This document shows positions 14,071 through 28,300 of a DNA stretch of 64,000 nt, one piece after another. The stretch is from Rhodococcus sp. P-2. GTDB lineage: Bacteria > Actinomycetota > Actinomycetes > Mycobacteriales > Mycobacteriaceae. Below the pieces are notes generated by a model. The model saw only the letters and a list, made by a program, of their open reading frames with translations. It did no database searches and was not told the origin of the DNA. The stretch spans positions 5,144,053-5,208,052 of the forward strand of contig NZ_CP066779.1 of NCBI RefSeq assembly GCF_016598535.1, in the 5' to 3' direction. Made by a program: the position numbers and the translations under genes. How positions within the stretch are numbered: position 1 is the first letter of the stretch; every line of letters begins with the position of its first letter.

Positions 14071-15282
14071 TCAGCACGAACGTGGGGCCGGCACTCCGTC
14101 GAATCGGTCCTGCAGGTACTCGAATGCGGTGGGCAGACCGAGGACCGCCGTGGTGAGGTGGTCCGGGCTGGGGAACAGCTGAGATTGAACCGTGGCTCCG
14201 GCGGCGCAGTACCGCGAAATCGTGTTGACCACTGAATCGGTGGGGATCAGAACGTCGTCGGGCGTGTGCCATTCGAATACCGGGGCAGTCGGCACACCGG
14301 GATAGAGTTCGACGCTGTTGTCGTCCATCACCTTTCGCACTTCAGGACTGGACAACAGGGAGGTCGACGTCGACACCTGAGAGGCACTGCGCCCGGCACC
14401 GACCCTCAGGATGTCATTGGTGCACGCGTTGGTGAATTCGGCCCGCATCGACCGACCGAGGTCGTTGAGCTGGTTGCTCAGCGGAAGAAGGTCGGGATAC
14501 TCGCGTTCGAGGCCCATTGCTGCGGCGAACGCGAGGCCGAATGCCGGGTGCGGATCCTGTCCGAGGCCGTTGGCCATCTTGGACAGATTCATCGGAACGC
14601 CGCCTTCGGCTACGCCGACGAGGTTGACCTCGGGTGCGTAGCTCGGGGCCAGTGCGGCCGCCCACGCGGTGGCCATACCACCGCCGGAGTAACCGGCAAT
14701 ACCGACAGGGCTGGCGCCACTACGCAATTCGGGGACTTTCTGAACGGCGCGGATACCGTCGAGCGTGACCTGTCCGCCCAGGCGCGCGGCGCCGTACGCG
14801 CTGTTGGGTCCGAGATGGTCGGGAAGGGCAATGGTCCATCCACGTTGAAGCGCGACGTTGAGGATGGGCGCTTCGCGGATGACGATGTTGGGATCCGACG
14901 CGTAAAGCGCGCGAGATGGCGCACATCCCGTTCCGAGTGCGTTGACGATGTGCTGATAGGAGAGCAACGGTCCGTCTTGCGCTTGATTCGGCGGGACCAG
15001 GATCGTACTGACCGCGGCAATCGGCTTGTTCTCGGAGTTCGTGGACCGATAACTGACCTGCCAGATCGCGACACCAGGGAAGGTCATCAGGTCAGGGGCC
15101 CGGCGCACGGAGATCGGCGTGCCGGCGACCCCCTCGGCCGCTGCTTGCGAATAGAACGGGTCCGGGTCAGGTGCCGGATATGCGGGATCTGCCTGTGCAG
15201 TCCCTCCGGAGAGCAGTGCGGCAGTCAGTGCAGCGGCAGTCAGCATCGATCCGGTAAACACGCGTCTGGTTCGCAGTTTCAA
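14071..15282 (-). CDS. Secreted lipase (LIP family, PF03583)
   Basis: 403 residues from TTG 15282, preceded by GAGGGGAAAACG; a GTG at 15306 would overlap that ribosome site. A Sec signal peptide ends near AQA-DP at residues 29-32. The alpha/beta-hydrolase nucleophile elbow is GYSGG, with Ser at 199. The Asp is probably 342 or 343 in HTPDD, and the His is 375 in SPDHL. Segments LLSYQHIVNALG and IALPDHLGPNSAYG are typical of this family of actinobacterial and fungal secreted triacylglycerol lipases. It lies 74 bases after the NRPS gene on the same strand with no clear terminator, so read-through from the NRPS is possible. Co-function is not shown. Confidence 0.85.
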   Translation of the reverse strand: MKLRTRRVFTGSMLTAAALTAALLSGGTAQADPAYPAPDPDPFYSQAAAEGVAGTPISVRRAPDLMTFPGVAIWQVSYRSTNSENKPIAAVSTILVPPNQAQDGPLLSYQHIVNALGTGCAPSRALYASDPNIVIREAPILNVALQRGWTIALPDHLGPNSAYGAARLGGQVTLDGIRAVQKVPELRSGASPVGIAGYSGGGMATAWAAALAPSYAPEVNLVGVAEGGVPMNLSKMANGLGQDPHPAFGLAFAAAMGLEREYPDLLPLSNQLNDLGRSMRAEFTNACTNDILRVGAGRSASQVSTSTSLLSSPEVRKVMDDNSVELYPGVPTAPVFEWHTPDDVLIPTDSVVNTISRYCAAGATVQSQLFPSPDHLTTAVLGLPTAFEYLQDRFDGVPAPRSC

Positions 15283-15356
15283 CGTTTTCCCCTCGTCCGG
15301 ACCCACCCGGGGTCCATCACCCTGTGTGTTTCACTCATACCCATGTCGAACCTGGT

Positions 15357-18300
15357 TCAGACACCCCACTGAGCGATAACTTCTCGCAATCGTACAGCTA
15401 TGGTTGCCGCCGGGCCCGGTTCGATCATCTGGTTGTGTTCACAATCGACTTCCGTGACTCGGATGTCGCCTTGTACGAACCGTCGCCATTCGGCGACGTC
15501 GTGTCCGTTCTCCGTAGATCTTCCGGCTACGAAGAACTCGACGTCTCCACGGTGGACAGGCGGTTGGTGCCGATTCGTCAATTCGACGGAGTGGGAGTAA
15601 CCGCGACTGATCCGCGCTAGATGCTCCGCTTCGATTCCGATTCCGGCGCCAAGGGTCTGCTCCAGCAATTCCGCCGCTTCCTCGAAGCTCTCGACGGCCT
15701 TGGATCCCGCGGGCATCGCGAGCCCGGCCAGTAGTTCGGAGACCGAGAGTTCTGCGGGCTGATCGGAATCCGACGACGGGTAGCTGTCGAGGATCGACAG
15801 CGTCACGTCACGGCCGGTGCGAGTAAGGCTGTGCGCCACGGCGTGTGCGATGACGCCGCCGAGCGACCAGCCGGCCAGATGGATCGGGCCGGTCGATGCC
15901 ACGGCCGCAATGCGATTCGCGTAGTCGTCGGCGAGTTCGGTGAGAGAGTCGAAGCTGGGCCCGCCGCTCAGGGACGGTAGCTGAAGACCGTATACGGGTT
16001 GATCCAGCTCGAGGTGCTTGACGAATTCTGCATAACCCCAGGACAATCCGATACCCGGATGGACGAAGAACAGTGGTGCACGATCGGATCCGGCACGCAG
16101 CGTGATCATCGGGGCGAGCAGATCCGACGAATCGTCCGGCGAGTGTGCGTCCATTCCGTCGGCCGCGCGGGCGACACCGGCAGGGGTCGGGTCCAGGAAA
16201 AGCGATTGCAACGGCACGCGCATCCCGAGGCGCTTCTCGAGTTCGATGGTGATGCGAGTGGCCACGATCGACGTTCCACCCAGTTCGAAGAAGTCGTCGT
16301 CGATGCCGATGTGCTCGTGGCCGAGCACGGTCTCGAAGATGTCGACGACCGTTCGTTCGGTGTCGTTTGTCGGCGGTGCGTACGGGACCGTACGACGCTC
16401 GAAGCTCGGGGTCGGCAGTGCCTTGCGGTCGAGCTTGCCGACCGGTGTCACCGGAATGCGGTCGACGACGACGATCGCGCCGGGAACCATGTGCGCAGGC
16501 AGGCGAGAAGACAGGTGGCGGCGAAGCTCCCAGTCGTCGACGGTCTGTCCGTCCACGGGCTGGATGTAGGAGGCGATCATCGTCTCCCCCGACGGCGCTT
16601 CGTGCCCAAGTGTCGCGGCGAAGTAGACGGATGGGTGTGCCATCAGGACGGAGTCGATTTCGCCGAGCTCGATGCGGAATCCGCGGACCTTGATCTGGAA
16701 GTCGCTGCGGCCGAGGTATTCGAGGGTGCTGTCGGAGCGCCAGCGCACCAGGTCGCCCGTGCGGTACATGCGCTGGCCCGGGTCGCCGAACGGATCGGCG
16801 ACAAATCGGTCAGCGGTGAGATCGGGACGATTGTGGTAGCCGCGGGCGAGTCCGGGGCCGGTCACGTACAGCTCCCCGATGACTCCCACTGGCACCGGCT
16901 TGAGGTGCCCGTCGAGGACCAGGCCGGCAAAGCCGATGGCCGGTCGGCCGATGTTGATGTCCTTGCCCGGCCGCATGGGTTCACTGACGCTGGCCTGGAT
17001 CGTGGATTCGGTAGGTCCGTATCCGTTGAACATGCGACGGTCGCGGCCCCAGATGTCCACGAGTTCGGGTGGGCAGGCTTCGCCACCGACGGCGAGCACG
17101 CGGAGTTCGGGCAGCGCGGAACTTTCGATGGAGCTGAGTGCGGTCGGCGTGATGAACGCGTGTGAGACGTGTTCGTCGGCAAAGATTTCGGCCAACTCGG
17201 ATCCGCCGAAGACCGTGGGTGGGATGACGACCAAGCAGGCACCGCTGCCGAACGCCATCATGAGTTCGAAGACGGAGGCGTCGAAGCTCGGTGATGCCAA
17301 GTGAGAGATCCGCGAATAGGGCTGAACATTGAACCTCTGATGTTCTTCGGCGTTGAGGTTGGACAACCCGAGGTGGGTGACGATGACGCCCTTCGGCTTC
17401 CCGGTCGAACCCGAGGTGTAGATCAGGTAAGCGGGGTGGCCGTGATGCAGAGGAATCGTCCGGTCGCGATCGGTGATCGCGGCGGCGCTCTGGTGCTCGA
17501 TCTCGTCGACGGTCTCGGCTGCATCGAGGACCATCCACTCGACCGTGTCGGGAAGTTGACTGCGGTGAGCGTCGTCGGTGATGCCGAGTACGGCCCGCGA
17601 ATCGTCGAGCATGTGGTTGATGCGGTCGTCGGGATAGTTCGGGTCTACGGGCAGGAATGCCGCTCCGGTCTTCGTGACCGCCCAGATGGCGATGATCTCC
17701 GCCGTGGACCGCGGCAGACCCAGAGCCACGAAGTCTTCGGGCCCGACACCGCGCCGGCACAGCACTCGCGCCAGCTTCGTCGATTCGTCGTCGAGTTCGC
17801 GGTAGGTCATCGACCTCTCTCGACTCGAGAGGGCCGGCGCATCCGGGTTGGACGCGACTGCCTCGGCGAGGATCTCCGGCCACACCCGTGCTCGAGTCGC
17901 GGCTGCACCGGACGCCGGCACCAGAGCCGCTGTTTCGTCGGCGGCGAGGATGCCGATGTCAGCGATGCGTGTCGCCGGTTCGCGTCCGACCGCGCCCAGG
18001 ATCAGGCGAAGTCGGTCGGCAAACCGCCGAATGGTGGCGGGTTCGAAGAGATCGGTTGCGAAGTCGAAGGCTGCGGACATCCCGGCCGGGATGCCGAACT
18101 CGTCGAACTTCTCGTCGACGATCAGTTCCAGGTCCTCCTTCGCGAATTTGGTTTCCACGGTCAGGCCTTCGATGTCGAGGCCCGGTAGGTGGAAATGTGC
18201 GGGTTCGTTGTTCTGAAGTTCGAGGGCGACCTGGAACAACGGTGAGTACGACGTGGATCTGGTGGGGTTGATGACGTCGACGAGCCGTTCGAATGGCAGG

Positions 18301-19317
18301 TCCGAGTTCTGGAATGCGGCCAGGTCGATTTCCCGGACGTGCTCCACCAGTTCGGCGAACGTGATGTCGGGATCGACGCTGGTGCGCAGGACCAGCGTGT
18401 TGACGAACATTCCGACGAGATGGTCGAGTGCTGCCTGACCTCGGCCGGCGATCGGTGTGCCGATGGTGACTTCGTCGGCGCCCGACAGCTTGGACATCAG
18501 CACGGCCAGCGCGCCGTGCAGTGCCATGAACATCGTGACACCGTTTGCCCTGGTGAGGTCCGCGAGGGCGCGGTGGGTGTTCGCGTCGATGTCGAAGGTG
18601 AAGCGGTCACCGTGGAAGGTCTGTTGCACGGGCCGCGGGTGGTCGGTGGGCAGTGCGATGACGTCGTCTAGTCCGGCGAGTTGCTCGCTCCAGTAGCGCA
18701 ATTGGCGACTGATGACAGATTCCGGGTCGTCTTCCGATCCGAGGACGCGATGTTGCCACAACGTGAAGTCTGCGTACTGCACTTCGAGTGGTGCCCACGT
18801 GGGCTCGGTCCCAGCCGTCCGCGCCAGGTAGGCCGTCATCACGTCGCGTGCGAGCGGCGCCATCGACGAACCGTCGGCGCAGATGTGATGGACCACGACA
18901 AACAGAATGTGAACGGGTTCACCGCTGTCGAGTCGGAAGAGTGCCACGCGTAGCGGCAGGTCCACCGACACGTCGAAGCCGGTCGTGGCGAGTCGTTGCA
19001 TGCGCTCTGAGAGTTCGTGCTCCCCCACGGTCATTTCACGGACCGGCGGTACTGCCTCGTCGGCGGTGAGCACTTTCTGAATCGGATCGCCGCCGACGGC
19101 GGGGAACACGGTCCGCAGTGTTTCGTGCCGCTCGACGACGTCGGCGATCGCCTGTTGCATGGCGGTGACGTCGAGGTCACCGGTCAGGCGAACAGCTAAT
19201 GGGATGTTGTACGCGGCTGAGCGTGTGTCGAATTGGTTGAGGAACCACATACGCTTCTGCGCCAACGAGAGCGGGACGTTACCGTCGCGCTCCATGGGAG
19301 TGAGCGGCACAGTGCCA
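15357..19317 (-). other. NRPS module 7 and thioesterase: C, A7, PCP, TE
   Basis: C domain from about residue 7550 (HHICADG near 7682). A7 code reads DAFFAGGIQK, substrate unassigned. PCP has GGTS at about 8554. The type I thioesterase (about 8605-8858) has VHPGIG, nucleophile GWSLGG near 8690, the Asp in SILDSYP and His in CEHNQM near 8834. It releases the peptide by hydrolysis or macrolactonisation. Ser2 or Thr5 hydroxyls would be possible ring-closing groups, but that is speculation. Confidence 0.8.
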
Positions 19318-22300
19318 ACGGCAGTGACAGCGTCGGAAAGCCGTTCGGCGAGCTGCGCTGTCGTCGGCGCCTCGAAGAGCACTCGCACCCCGACGTCGAT
19401 GTTCAGTGCGGAATTGAGCCGCGAGACCACGCGAGTGGCAATCAGCGAGTTGCCGCCGAGCTCGAAGAAGTTGTCGTCGACGCCTACCCGCTCGACGCCG
19501 AGTACATCGATGAAGGCATCGGCGATCCGACGCTCGAGACTGGTGCCAGGAGCCCGGAATTCCACGCCGGTTCCGGTGAACTCCGGGGTCGGCAAGGCTT
19601 TTCGATCGAGCTTGCCGACTGCGGTGCGCGGTAGCTCGTCGACGATCATGATGCTGGCCGGAACCATGTGCGAGGGAACACGTCCGGCGAGGTGCGCGGT
19701 GATCTCTGCGCCGGTCAGCGTCGATCCTTCCTCGACGGTGAGGTACGAAGCGAGAACTGTTGCGCCGGCCGGTCCGTCGACGCCGAGTGTCACGCAGTTC
19801 GTGACACTCGCCATTGCGGTGATCTGGGCGTCCACTTCGCCGAGTTCGATACGGAATCCGCGAATCTTGACCTGGAAGTCGCTGCGCCCGACGTATTCGA
19901 TGGTGTGATCGCTTCGCCAGGAGGCGATGTCACCGGTGCGGTACATCCGGTCGCCTGGCTTGCCGAAGGGGTCGGCCACAAATCGTTCGCTGGTCAGGCC
20001 GGGACGCCGGTGGTATCCGCGAGCCAGGCCGATGCCGGCGATGTACAGCTCACCGGGAGCTCCGACGGGTACAGGTTGCAGGCGCGAATCGAGGATCATC
20101 TCGTGCACACCGCGGATCGGGCCACCGATCGTGATGGGTGCGCCCACCGTCATGGGTTCGCTGATGTCTGCCATGACGGTTGTCTCGGTCGGGCCGTAGG
20201 CGTTGACGAATTCTCGTCCGGGAGCCCACAGACCGACGAGGTGCGGCGGTAGAGCCTCTCCCCCGACGACGACGTGCCGGAATTCGTCCAGACCGGCCGG
20301 GTCGACGGTGGCGAGCGCTGCCGTGGTGACGAACGCGTGAGTGACGTGTTCACGGCGGATCAGACTTGCCAGTTCGGCGCCGCCGTAGATGTCGGTCGGG
20401 ACGATCACCATTGTTGCTCCGACACCGAATGCCTGCAGGTACTCGAAGATGGCTCCGTCGAAGCTGGGGGTGGCGAAGTGCAGGGTCCGAGAGTGGTGAT
20501 CGGCGTGGAATCGACGTTGCTGGTCGAGCGCGAAGCTGTCGAGTCCGGTGTGAGTGACGACGACTCCCTTGGGTCGGCCGGTGGATCCCGATGTGTAGAC
20601 CACGTACGCGGCGTTGTCCATGACTACCGGTGCAAGCCGTTCGTCCTGGGTGATCGGCAGCGTGCAACTGGTGGCGACGTCGTCGTCGAATGCTTCTTCT
20701 CCGAGCACCAACCAGGACACGATGGGTGGCAATGTGTCGATGGCGTCGACGACCGTCAACCCGAACAACACTTCGGAGTCGCTGAGCATGTGTTCGATTC
20801 GGTCGGCCGGGTAGCTGGGGTCGACCGGTACGAATGCCGCGCCGGTCTTGGCCACTGCCCACACCGCGAGTACTGATTCGACCGACCGTTCGATACCGAT
20901 GGCTACCGATGTCTCGGGCCCGGCGCCGCGGCGAATCATGGCTCTGGCCAACTGGTTCGAGCGCCGGTCCAGTTCGGCGTAGGTCATCGACCGGCTGCCG
21001 GCCGAGAGCGCGATGCGGTCGGGATACGTGGCGGAGACGTCGGCGAGGATCTCCGGGAGCGTGCGAGCAGAGCGACCCGGGGAGCCGAAGACCGGCGCAA
21101 GATCACGGCTCTCGAACTCTGTGAGAACCTGCAGGCGGGCCAGCGGCTGATCCGGTGCCGAGGCCAGCTGCTCGAGGACGATGCCCACGCGCTCGGTGAT
21201 CTTCGCGACTTCGCGGGCGGAGAAGTGCGTCGGCAAGTACTCCATCTTCAGGTTCAGCGTGTCACTTTCCGACGCGACAACGGCAATCGGATAGTGCGCC
21301 GAGTCGCGTCCGTCGATGCCGAGAACGTGCATTCCCGCGATGTCGGTTTCGGCGGTCAGGGCTGCCTCGTCGACGGGATACGACTCGAATACCGTCAGTG
21401 TGTCGAAGGAACCCGCGGCGCCCACTGCTCCCGCGATGTCCGACAGTCCGATGTGGTGGTGGTCGAGCAGTGACGCTTGCTCGGATTGGACGCGAATGGC
21501 CAGTTCCGCGAGGGTTTCTCGGGCGTCGAGGCGGACTCGTACGGGCACTGTGTTGATGAACAGGCCGACGATCGATTCCACACCGGACACCTGTGGTGGG
21601 CGTCCGGACACGGTTCCACCGAAGACGACGTCGTCGCGGCCGAGGAGTTCGGCGAGCACGATTCCCCAGGCCACTTGGACCAGGGTCGCCATGGTCAGTC
21701 CACGGCTTCGCGCGAACGCGCGAAGGGTCTGGGCCCGTTCGGTCGGCAGCGAGTACGAGTGAATGTCACTGGCAACGGTTTCGGCGGCAGTGCTCGCTTG
21801 CGAGAGTTGGGTGGATGTGTCCACGCCACGTAGCGCTTCCTGCCATGCGCGCAGCGACGAGTCGGGGTGCTGCTTCGAGATCCAGGTGAGGTAGTCGCGA
21901 TACGACTGAACTCTGGGCAGAATCTCGGGGTCGCCGTCGGTTGCGTAGAGAGTCAGCAGGTCTCGCAGTAACAGCGGGGTTGACCAGCCGTCGAGCAGGA
22001 TGTGGTGGTTCGTCACGACGAAGCGTGCTGTGTCCGGTCCGATTCGCACGAGCATGAACCGGATCAGTGGTGCTGTTTCCATGTCGAAACGATGGGCGCG
22101 GTCGCGTTCGAGCAGCTGACCGAATGCGAGTTCACCGTCTTCGGCCCCGGACAGGTCGATCTCGGCCCAGCTGATCTCGAGACCGGAACGGATCACCTGC
22201 AACGCCCGACCTCCCGGCGCGGAGACGAACCCCGCGCGCAGGCTCGGATGACGGTCGACCAAGGCCTGCGACGCGCGGCGCAACCGCGACGAGTCCACCC

Positions 22301-25300
22301 GTCCGCCGAGTTCGAGCGTCAGTTGCACCATGTACGGATCGATTTCGGTTTCGTCGAACTGGGCGTGGAAGAGCATGCCCGACTGCAGGGGTGACAGTGA
22401 CCAGACGTCGGTCAGGTCGGGGAATCTGCGCTCGAGCTGTTCGATGCTCTGTTGATCTGTGGTGACGAGATCGAGATCGGTAGGCGTGAGCTCGCGCTCG
22501 GAGTGTCGGTCCACGTAGTCACTCAGCGCGCCGAGTGCTCTGGCCCAGAGCTCCGCCAGTTCGGCGACCTCGGCCTCGCTGAGAATGCCGCGAGGGAAAG
22601 ACCACGTAGCGCGCAGAATCGGACCGTGTGCGGTGTCGGTGGTGACGGCGTTGATGTCGAGCACCGACGCGGCGGCAAGCTCTCCGCTGTGCGCTTCGTC
22701 GAGGGTCACCTCCGAGATCGGCAGCCACGGTACTTCGCCGTGTTCGGGATCCGAGCCGGCGAAACGTCCGAGGTAGTTGAACGAGATCTGCGGCGTGGGC
22801 AGCGCCCTCAGTTCCTCGCTTCGATCGAGGTACTTCAAGATGCCGAAGCCGATTCCGTTGTCGGGAAGGTCGAGCAGCGTTTCCTTGACGAGCTTCACGG
22901 CCGAGGCGGCGGTTGATCCACCGGACAGCGCGTCGGCGACGTCGAGCCCGGTCAGGTCGATTCGCACCGGGAACAGGGTGGTGAACCAGCCGACCGTGCG
23001 CGAGAGGTCGGCGCCCGGTGCAGCGTTCTCCTCACGTCCGTGTCCTTCGAGATTGACGAGCACTTCCCCGCTGCGCTGTCCGCGCGATCGACGCCAGGCG
23101 GTGACGGCAATCGCGAGAGCTGCGAGCAGTCCGTCGTTCACCGAGCCGCCGAAATGCTGCGGCACCGTCGAGATGATGTTCTCGGTCACCGAGGTCGGTA
23201 CGTCGACGCTGATGCGGTCGACTGTCGCTCCGACGTCGACGGCGGGGTCGAGCCCGCGCGTCCCGAGCAGTGGTTCGTCCGTCCGCATCTTCGACCACAG
23301 GTCGACCTCGTCGCGTCGATCCGCGGCGGTCTCGGCGAGCGCTGTCGCCCAGCGACGAATCGAGGTTCCGCCAGGCGGAAGTATCGGAGTGTCGCCCTCG
23401 AACGCCGAAGCATATGCGGTGACCAGGCCGGGGACGATCATTCGCCAGGACACGCCGTCGACCGCGAGGTGGTGGAGGACCAGGAGCAACCGTCCCGCCT
23501 CGGGCCCGTTGCCGTTCGCGCTGACGGGATCCAACCAGACTGCGCTGATCATCGTGCCGTGTTCGGGATCGAGTCGGCTGGACGCGTCCTGCATCGCGGC
23601 TTCTGCTGCGCGGACGAATTCGTTCCCGCTGGTGGACACGACAGGGGTTCTGCGCAGGACGTCCGAGGCTGCGACGGTGCCGGGTTCGCGGATCTCGAGT
23701 TGGTGAGTGGCGGCGTCCAGGCGAGCCCGCAGCACGTCGTGGCGATCGAGGATCGTCTGCAGTGCTCGCTCCAGCGCGGGGCCGGACACGTCTGACGGCA
23801 GTGCGATCAGTGCGCTCTGGCTGTAACTGCGGATCGTGCTCAGGTCACCGCGACCGCGTTCGACGAGCCACTCCATGATCGGAGTGAGCGGTAGCATACC
23901 GACTCCCCCGCCCGGCAGTTCCGTGAGAACCGGTGTGGTTTCCGATGATTCGACAAGGAGCACCTTGGTGAGTCCGGCAACTGTCTTCGCTTCGAAGACG
24001 TCCCGCGGAGTGAAGACGAGACCTGCGGACTTCGCCCGTGAGACGAGTTGAATCGACATGATCGAATCGCCGCCGAGACCGAAGAACGAATCGTCCACTC
24101 CGATATTGCCCCGCCCCAGTACTTCCGCGAAGAGGTCGGCAAGACCCGCTTCGGTAGCGGTGGCTGGTGCTCGCGTCGCCTCCGTTGTTCCGGTCACTGT
24201 GAAGTCTGGAGCCGGGAGGCTGCGTCGGTCGAGCTTTCCGTTGACTGTCAGCGGAAGCGACTCGAGGACGACGATCGCGGTGGGCACCATGTACTCCGCG
24301 AGTTCGGCGGCGACGAAGTCGGTCACCGTCGCTGAATCGACGGTACTGCCTGTTTCGGCGACCACGTACCCGACGATCCGCGGTGACGCTCCCTCCGTGC
24401 GAACAAGTGCCACCGAGGCCGCGACGCCGGGGCAGCGGAGCATTGCGGCTTCGATCTCTCCGAGTTCGATGCGGAAACCGCGCACCTTCACCTGGAAATC
24501 ACTACGGCCCACGTACTCCAACTGCCCCGCGTCGTTCCACCTCGCCAGGTCCCCGCTCCGATACATTCGATCCCCCGAACTACCGAATGGATCGGGAAGG
24601 AACCGCACCGAAGTCAATGCGGGTTTCCCGAGGTATCCCCGAGTCACCTGATCGCCGGCGACGTACATTTCACCGACGACGCCTGGTGGTACCAAGTTCA
24701 GTCGCCGGTCGAGTACGTAGACGGACAATCCTGGTACGGCTCGCCCGATGATGCTCGCCGATGCATGCTCGCTGTCGTTGCGGTCGAGCGCGATTCGACT
24801 GACGTGCACTGTCGTCTCGGTGATCCCGTACATGTTGACCAGCGTCGGCGCTGTGTCCGCGCGACGGTCGTACCACTTGCGCAATTGCCCGAGATCGAGC
24901 GCTTCTCCACCGAAGACGACGTAACGCAGTGCAAGGTCGGGGTCCGTACCGTTCGGTGAGTACGCGCGATCGGCTTCGGCGAGTTGGTAGAAGGCGGTGG
25001 GTGTTTGGTTCAGCACCGTCACTCGCTCACGGCGGAGCAGTTCGTGGAACATGTCCGGCGATCTGGTCGTGTAGTAGTCGACGACGACCAACCGACCACC
25101 GTGCAGTAGCGGACCCCACAGCTCCCAGACGGAGAAGTCGAATGCGTACGAGTGGAACATCGTCCACACGTCCGTGTTGTCGAATCCGAACGTCGGGGAT
25201 GTGTTGTCCATCAGGGTCAGCACGTTCCGGTGGCTGACCTGGACGCCTTTGGGGCGCCCGGTGGATCCGGAGGTGTAGATGATGTACGCGATCGAGTCGG

Positions 25301-28300
25301 GCAGAAGTGGTGTGGTCCGGTCCGCGTCGGTGATGCGATGGGGCGCGGAGTGATCGAGGCGTACCGCGATCTCCGGCGATCCGAGTTCGACGACGTCGAT
25401 GCCGGATTCGACGATCTCCGAAGGAAGGTCGCTTCGGAAGTCTCCGGTCGTGACCAGGCATACCGGCCGCGCGTCGTCGAAGAGGAAGCGCATGCGCTCG
25501 GCCGGGTAGGTGATGTCGACCGGCAGGTATGCCGCACCGGTCTTGATGACGGCGACGAGTGCGAGCACGAGATCGGTGGTTCTGGGCATCGCGACGGCAA
25601 CCACGGATTCCGGACCGATACCGCGGCCGATCAGTAGCCGCGCCAGGCGGTTCGCGCGCCCGTCCAGTTCGGCGTACGTCATCGCAGCGTCGCTGTCGTT
25701 GACGGCGGTCGACGACGGATGTGCTGCAACAGCTTCGAAGAATCGGTCCGCGATGTTGTCGGCCGGAGCCGGTTCGGCGTGAGTGTTCCACTCGGTCAGC
25801 ATCTGTCGACGCTCGGCGGCGCCCACGACGTCGATGTCACCGGTAGGAGTCGACGGCTCTCGGGAGACCACCTCGAGGAGGGTGAGCAGTCTGCGTGAGA
25901 ACGATTCGATCAATTCACCGTCGAACAGGTCTGTGGCGTAGATGAATTCGGCGTCGATTCCAGCGGTTCCGCCATCCGCGTCGTAACGCTCGGTGACCGA
26001 GAGTTGCAGATCGAACTTGGCGACGGGTAGGTCGAACTCGACTCCCGAGACCGACAGCCCTGGCAGTTCGAGTTTCGGTAGCGCGTTGTTGCGGAACTCG
26101 ATGAGGATCTGGAACAACGGAGTGTGTGACGTCGAGCGTTCCGGGTCGAGCGCGTCGACCAACCGTTCGAAGGGCAAGTCTGCGTGCTGGAACGCACCGA
26201 GATCGCCCTCGCGAACCTGGGCGAGTACGTCCTCGAACGTCGCGGCGGGCTCGATCTGTGTCCGCAGCACGAGAGTGTTGACGAACATTCCGACCAGGTG
26301 ATCGAGTTCGGCCTCTCCGCGTCCGGCGACGGGTGTACCGATGGCGATGTCCTCGGTATCAGCCAGGCGCGCTGCGAGTACTGCCAGGGCCGCGTGCATG
26401 ACCATGAACATGGTGCTGCCGTGCTCGCGGGCCAGATCGGCCAGCGCTCGATGGATCTGCGGCGATACAGCGAACCGGTGGACCGAGCCCACCATGGTCG
26501 GCTTCGCCGGACGTGCGGACGAGGTCGGCAGCGCGATCGGCTCGCCCAGTCCCGCGAGGCGGTCCTTCCAGTAGTCGAGCTGACGGGTCAGGGCGGAGTC
26601 CGGATCGTCCTCGGAGCCGAGCACTTCGTGCTGCCACACAGCGAAGTCGCCGTACTGCACGGCCAGTTCCGACCAGTTCGGCGCACAGCCGGCGCTACGG
26701 GCCGCATAGGCCGCTGCCACGTCCGCTGCCAGGGGGTTCATCGAGAACCCGTCGGCGACGATGTGGTGGACGACGATAACGAGTACGTGCCTGCGTGGGT
26801 CCCCGTCGACGCGCAGGACCGCGCAGCGGATCGGAACTTCGGCCGAGGCGTCGAAGCCTGCCGAGGCCAGTTCGAGGATTCGATCGGACACTCTTGCAGC
26901 AGTGACGATTTCCGGCTCCAGGATCGGCACGACCTCCTCGCTGGACATCACCTGCTGCACCGGCTGTCCGTCGATCGAGGGGAACTTCGTCCGCAAGCTT
27001 TCGTGGCGACCCAGTACGTCCGCTACCGCGTCCTGCAATGCGGCGAAGTCCAGGTCGCCGTCGAGGCGTACAGCCAGGGGAACGTTGTAGGCAGGGGACG
27101 TCACGTCGAACTGGTTGAGGAACCACATCCGCTTCTGTGCCAACGACACGGGCAGTGGGTCCGGGCGAGATCGCCGAGTCAACGGTGGTCTGGGATGCTC
27201 ACCGCGGCCGACGCTCTCCGCCAGACGCGACAGCTGTCGAACTGTCGGGGATTCGAACAATCCTCGAACGCCGATGTCGGTGCCGAGGAGTGCGTTGACG
27301 CGGGCGATGACGCGGGTCGCGGTCAGAGAGTTTCCACCGACGTCGAAGAAGTGGGTGTCGACGCCGATCGGGGACACGCCGAGCACGTCCTCGAAAACGC
27401 CCACCACCAGCCGTTCGAGCTCGGTGGCAGGTGCGGTGAGTGTTTCGGCATCGGTGTCGAAACGAGGCGCGGGAAGTGCAGCCCGATCGACCTTGCCGAC
27501 GCCGGTCAGTGGTAGTTCGTCGAGCACGACGACGCTCGCGGGCACCATGTGTGCCGGCAGTACTTCCCGTGCCGCTGCTCGGATGTCCTCGGCGCTCACC
27601 GGGCGTTCGTCGTCACAGACGACGTATGCCGCCAGAGCCTGCTCGTCGGAGGGTCCGCGCACCGCCAACGTGACCGCGTACTCGACGCCCGGCAGCTGAC
27701 CCAACGCCGTGTCGACCTCACCGAGTTCGATACGGAATCCGCGGATCTTGACCTGGAAGTCGCTGCGTCCGAGGTATTCGATGGTGCGGTCACTGCGCCA
27801 GCGCACCACGTCTCCGGTGCGGTACATCCGCTCCCCCGGCTCGCCGTACGGGTTCGCGACGAATCGTTCGCTCGTCAGCGGTGAGCGCCCGTGATAGCCG
27901 CGCGCGAGTCCGACTCCGGCGACATACAGTTCGCCGGGAACTCCGACGGACACCGGTTGAAGTCTGCGATCGAGGACGACCTCACTGAATCCGCGGTTCG
28001 GCGGCCCGAGATACACCTTCTCGCCGGCCGGAATCGGGTCGCTGAGGTTGCAGGAGATGGTCGTTTCGGTGGGTCCGTAGACGTTGACGAACGATCTTCC
28101 CGGCGCCCAGGTGCGCACCAGGTCTGCCGAGGGCGCCTCGCCGCCCACCGTGATGGTGGTCAGTTCGTCGATTCCCTCGGGATCCACCGACGTCAGCGCT
28201 GCGGGCGTGACGAACGCGTGGGTGACATGTCCCTCACGGAGAACGTCGGCCAGTTCGGTTCCTCCGTAGACGGTGGTGGGAGCCACGACCAGTTCGCCGC

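Noticed and set aside
15999..17165. Long plus-strand frames opposite the NRPS (several of 200-440 codons)
   Set aside because: They are mirror frames of conserved A and C domain codons, have no ribosome sites and recur at equivalent places in every module.
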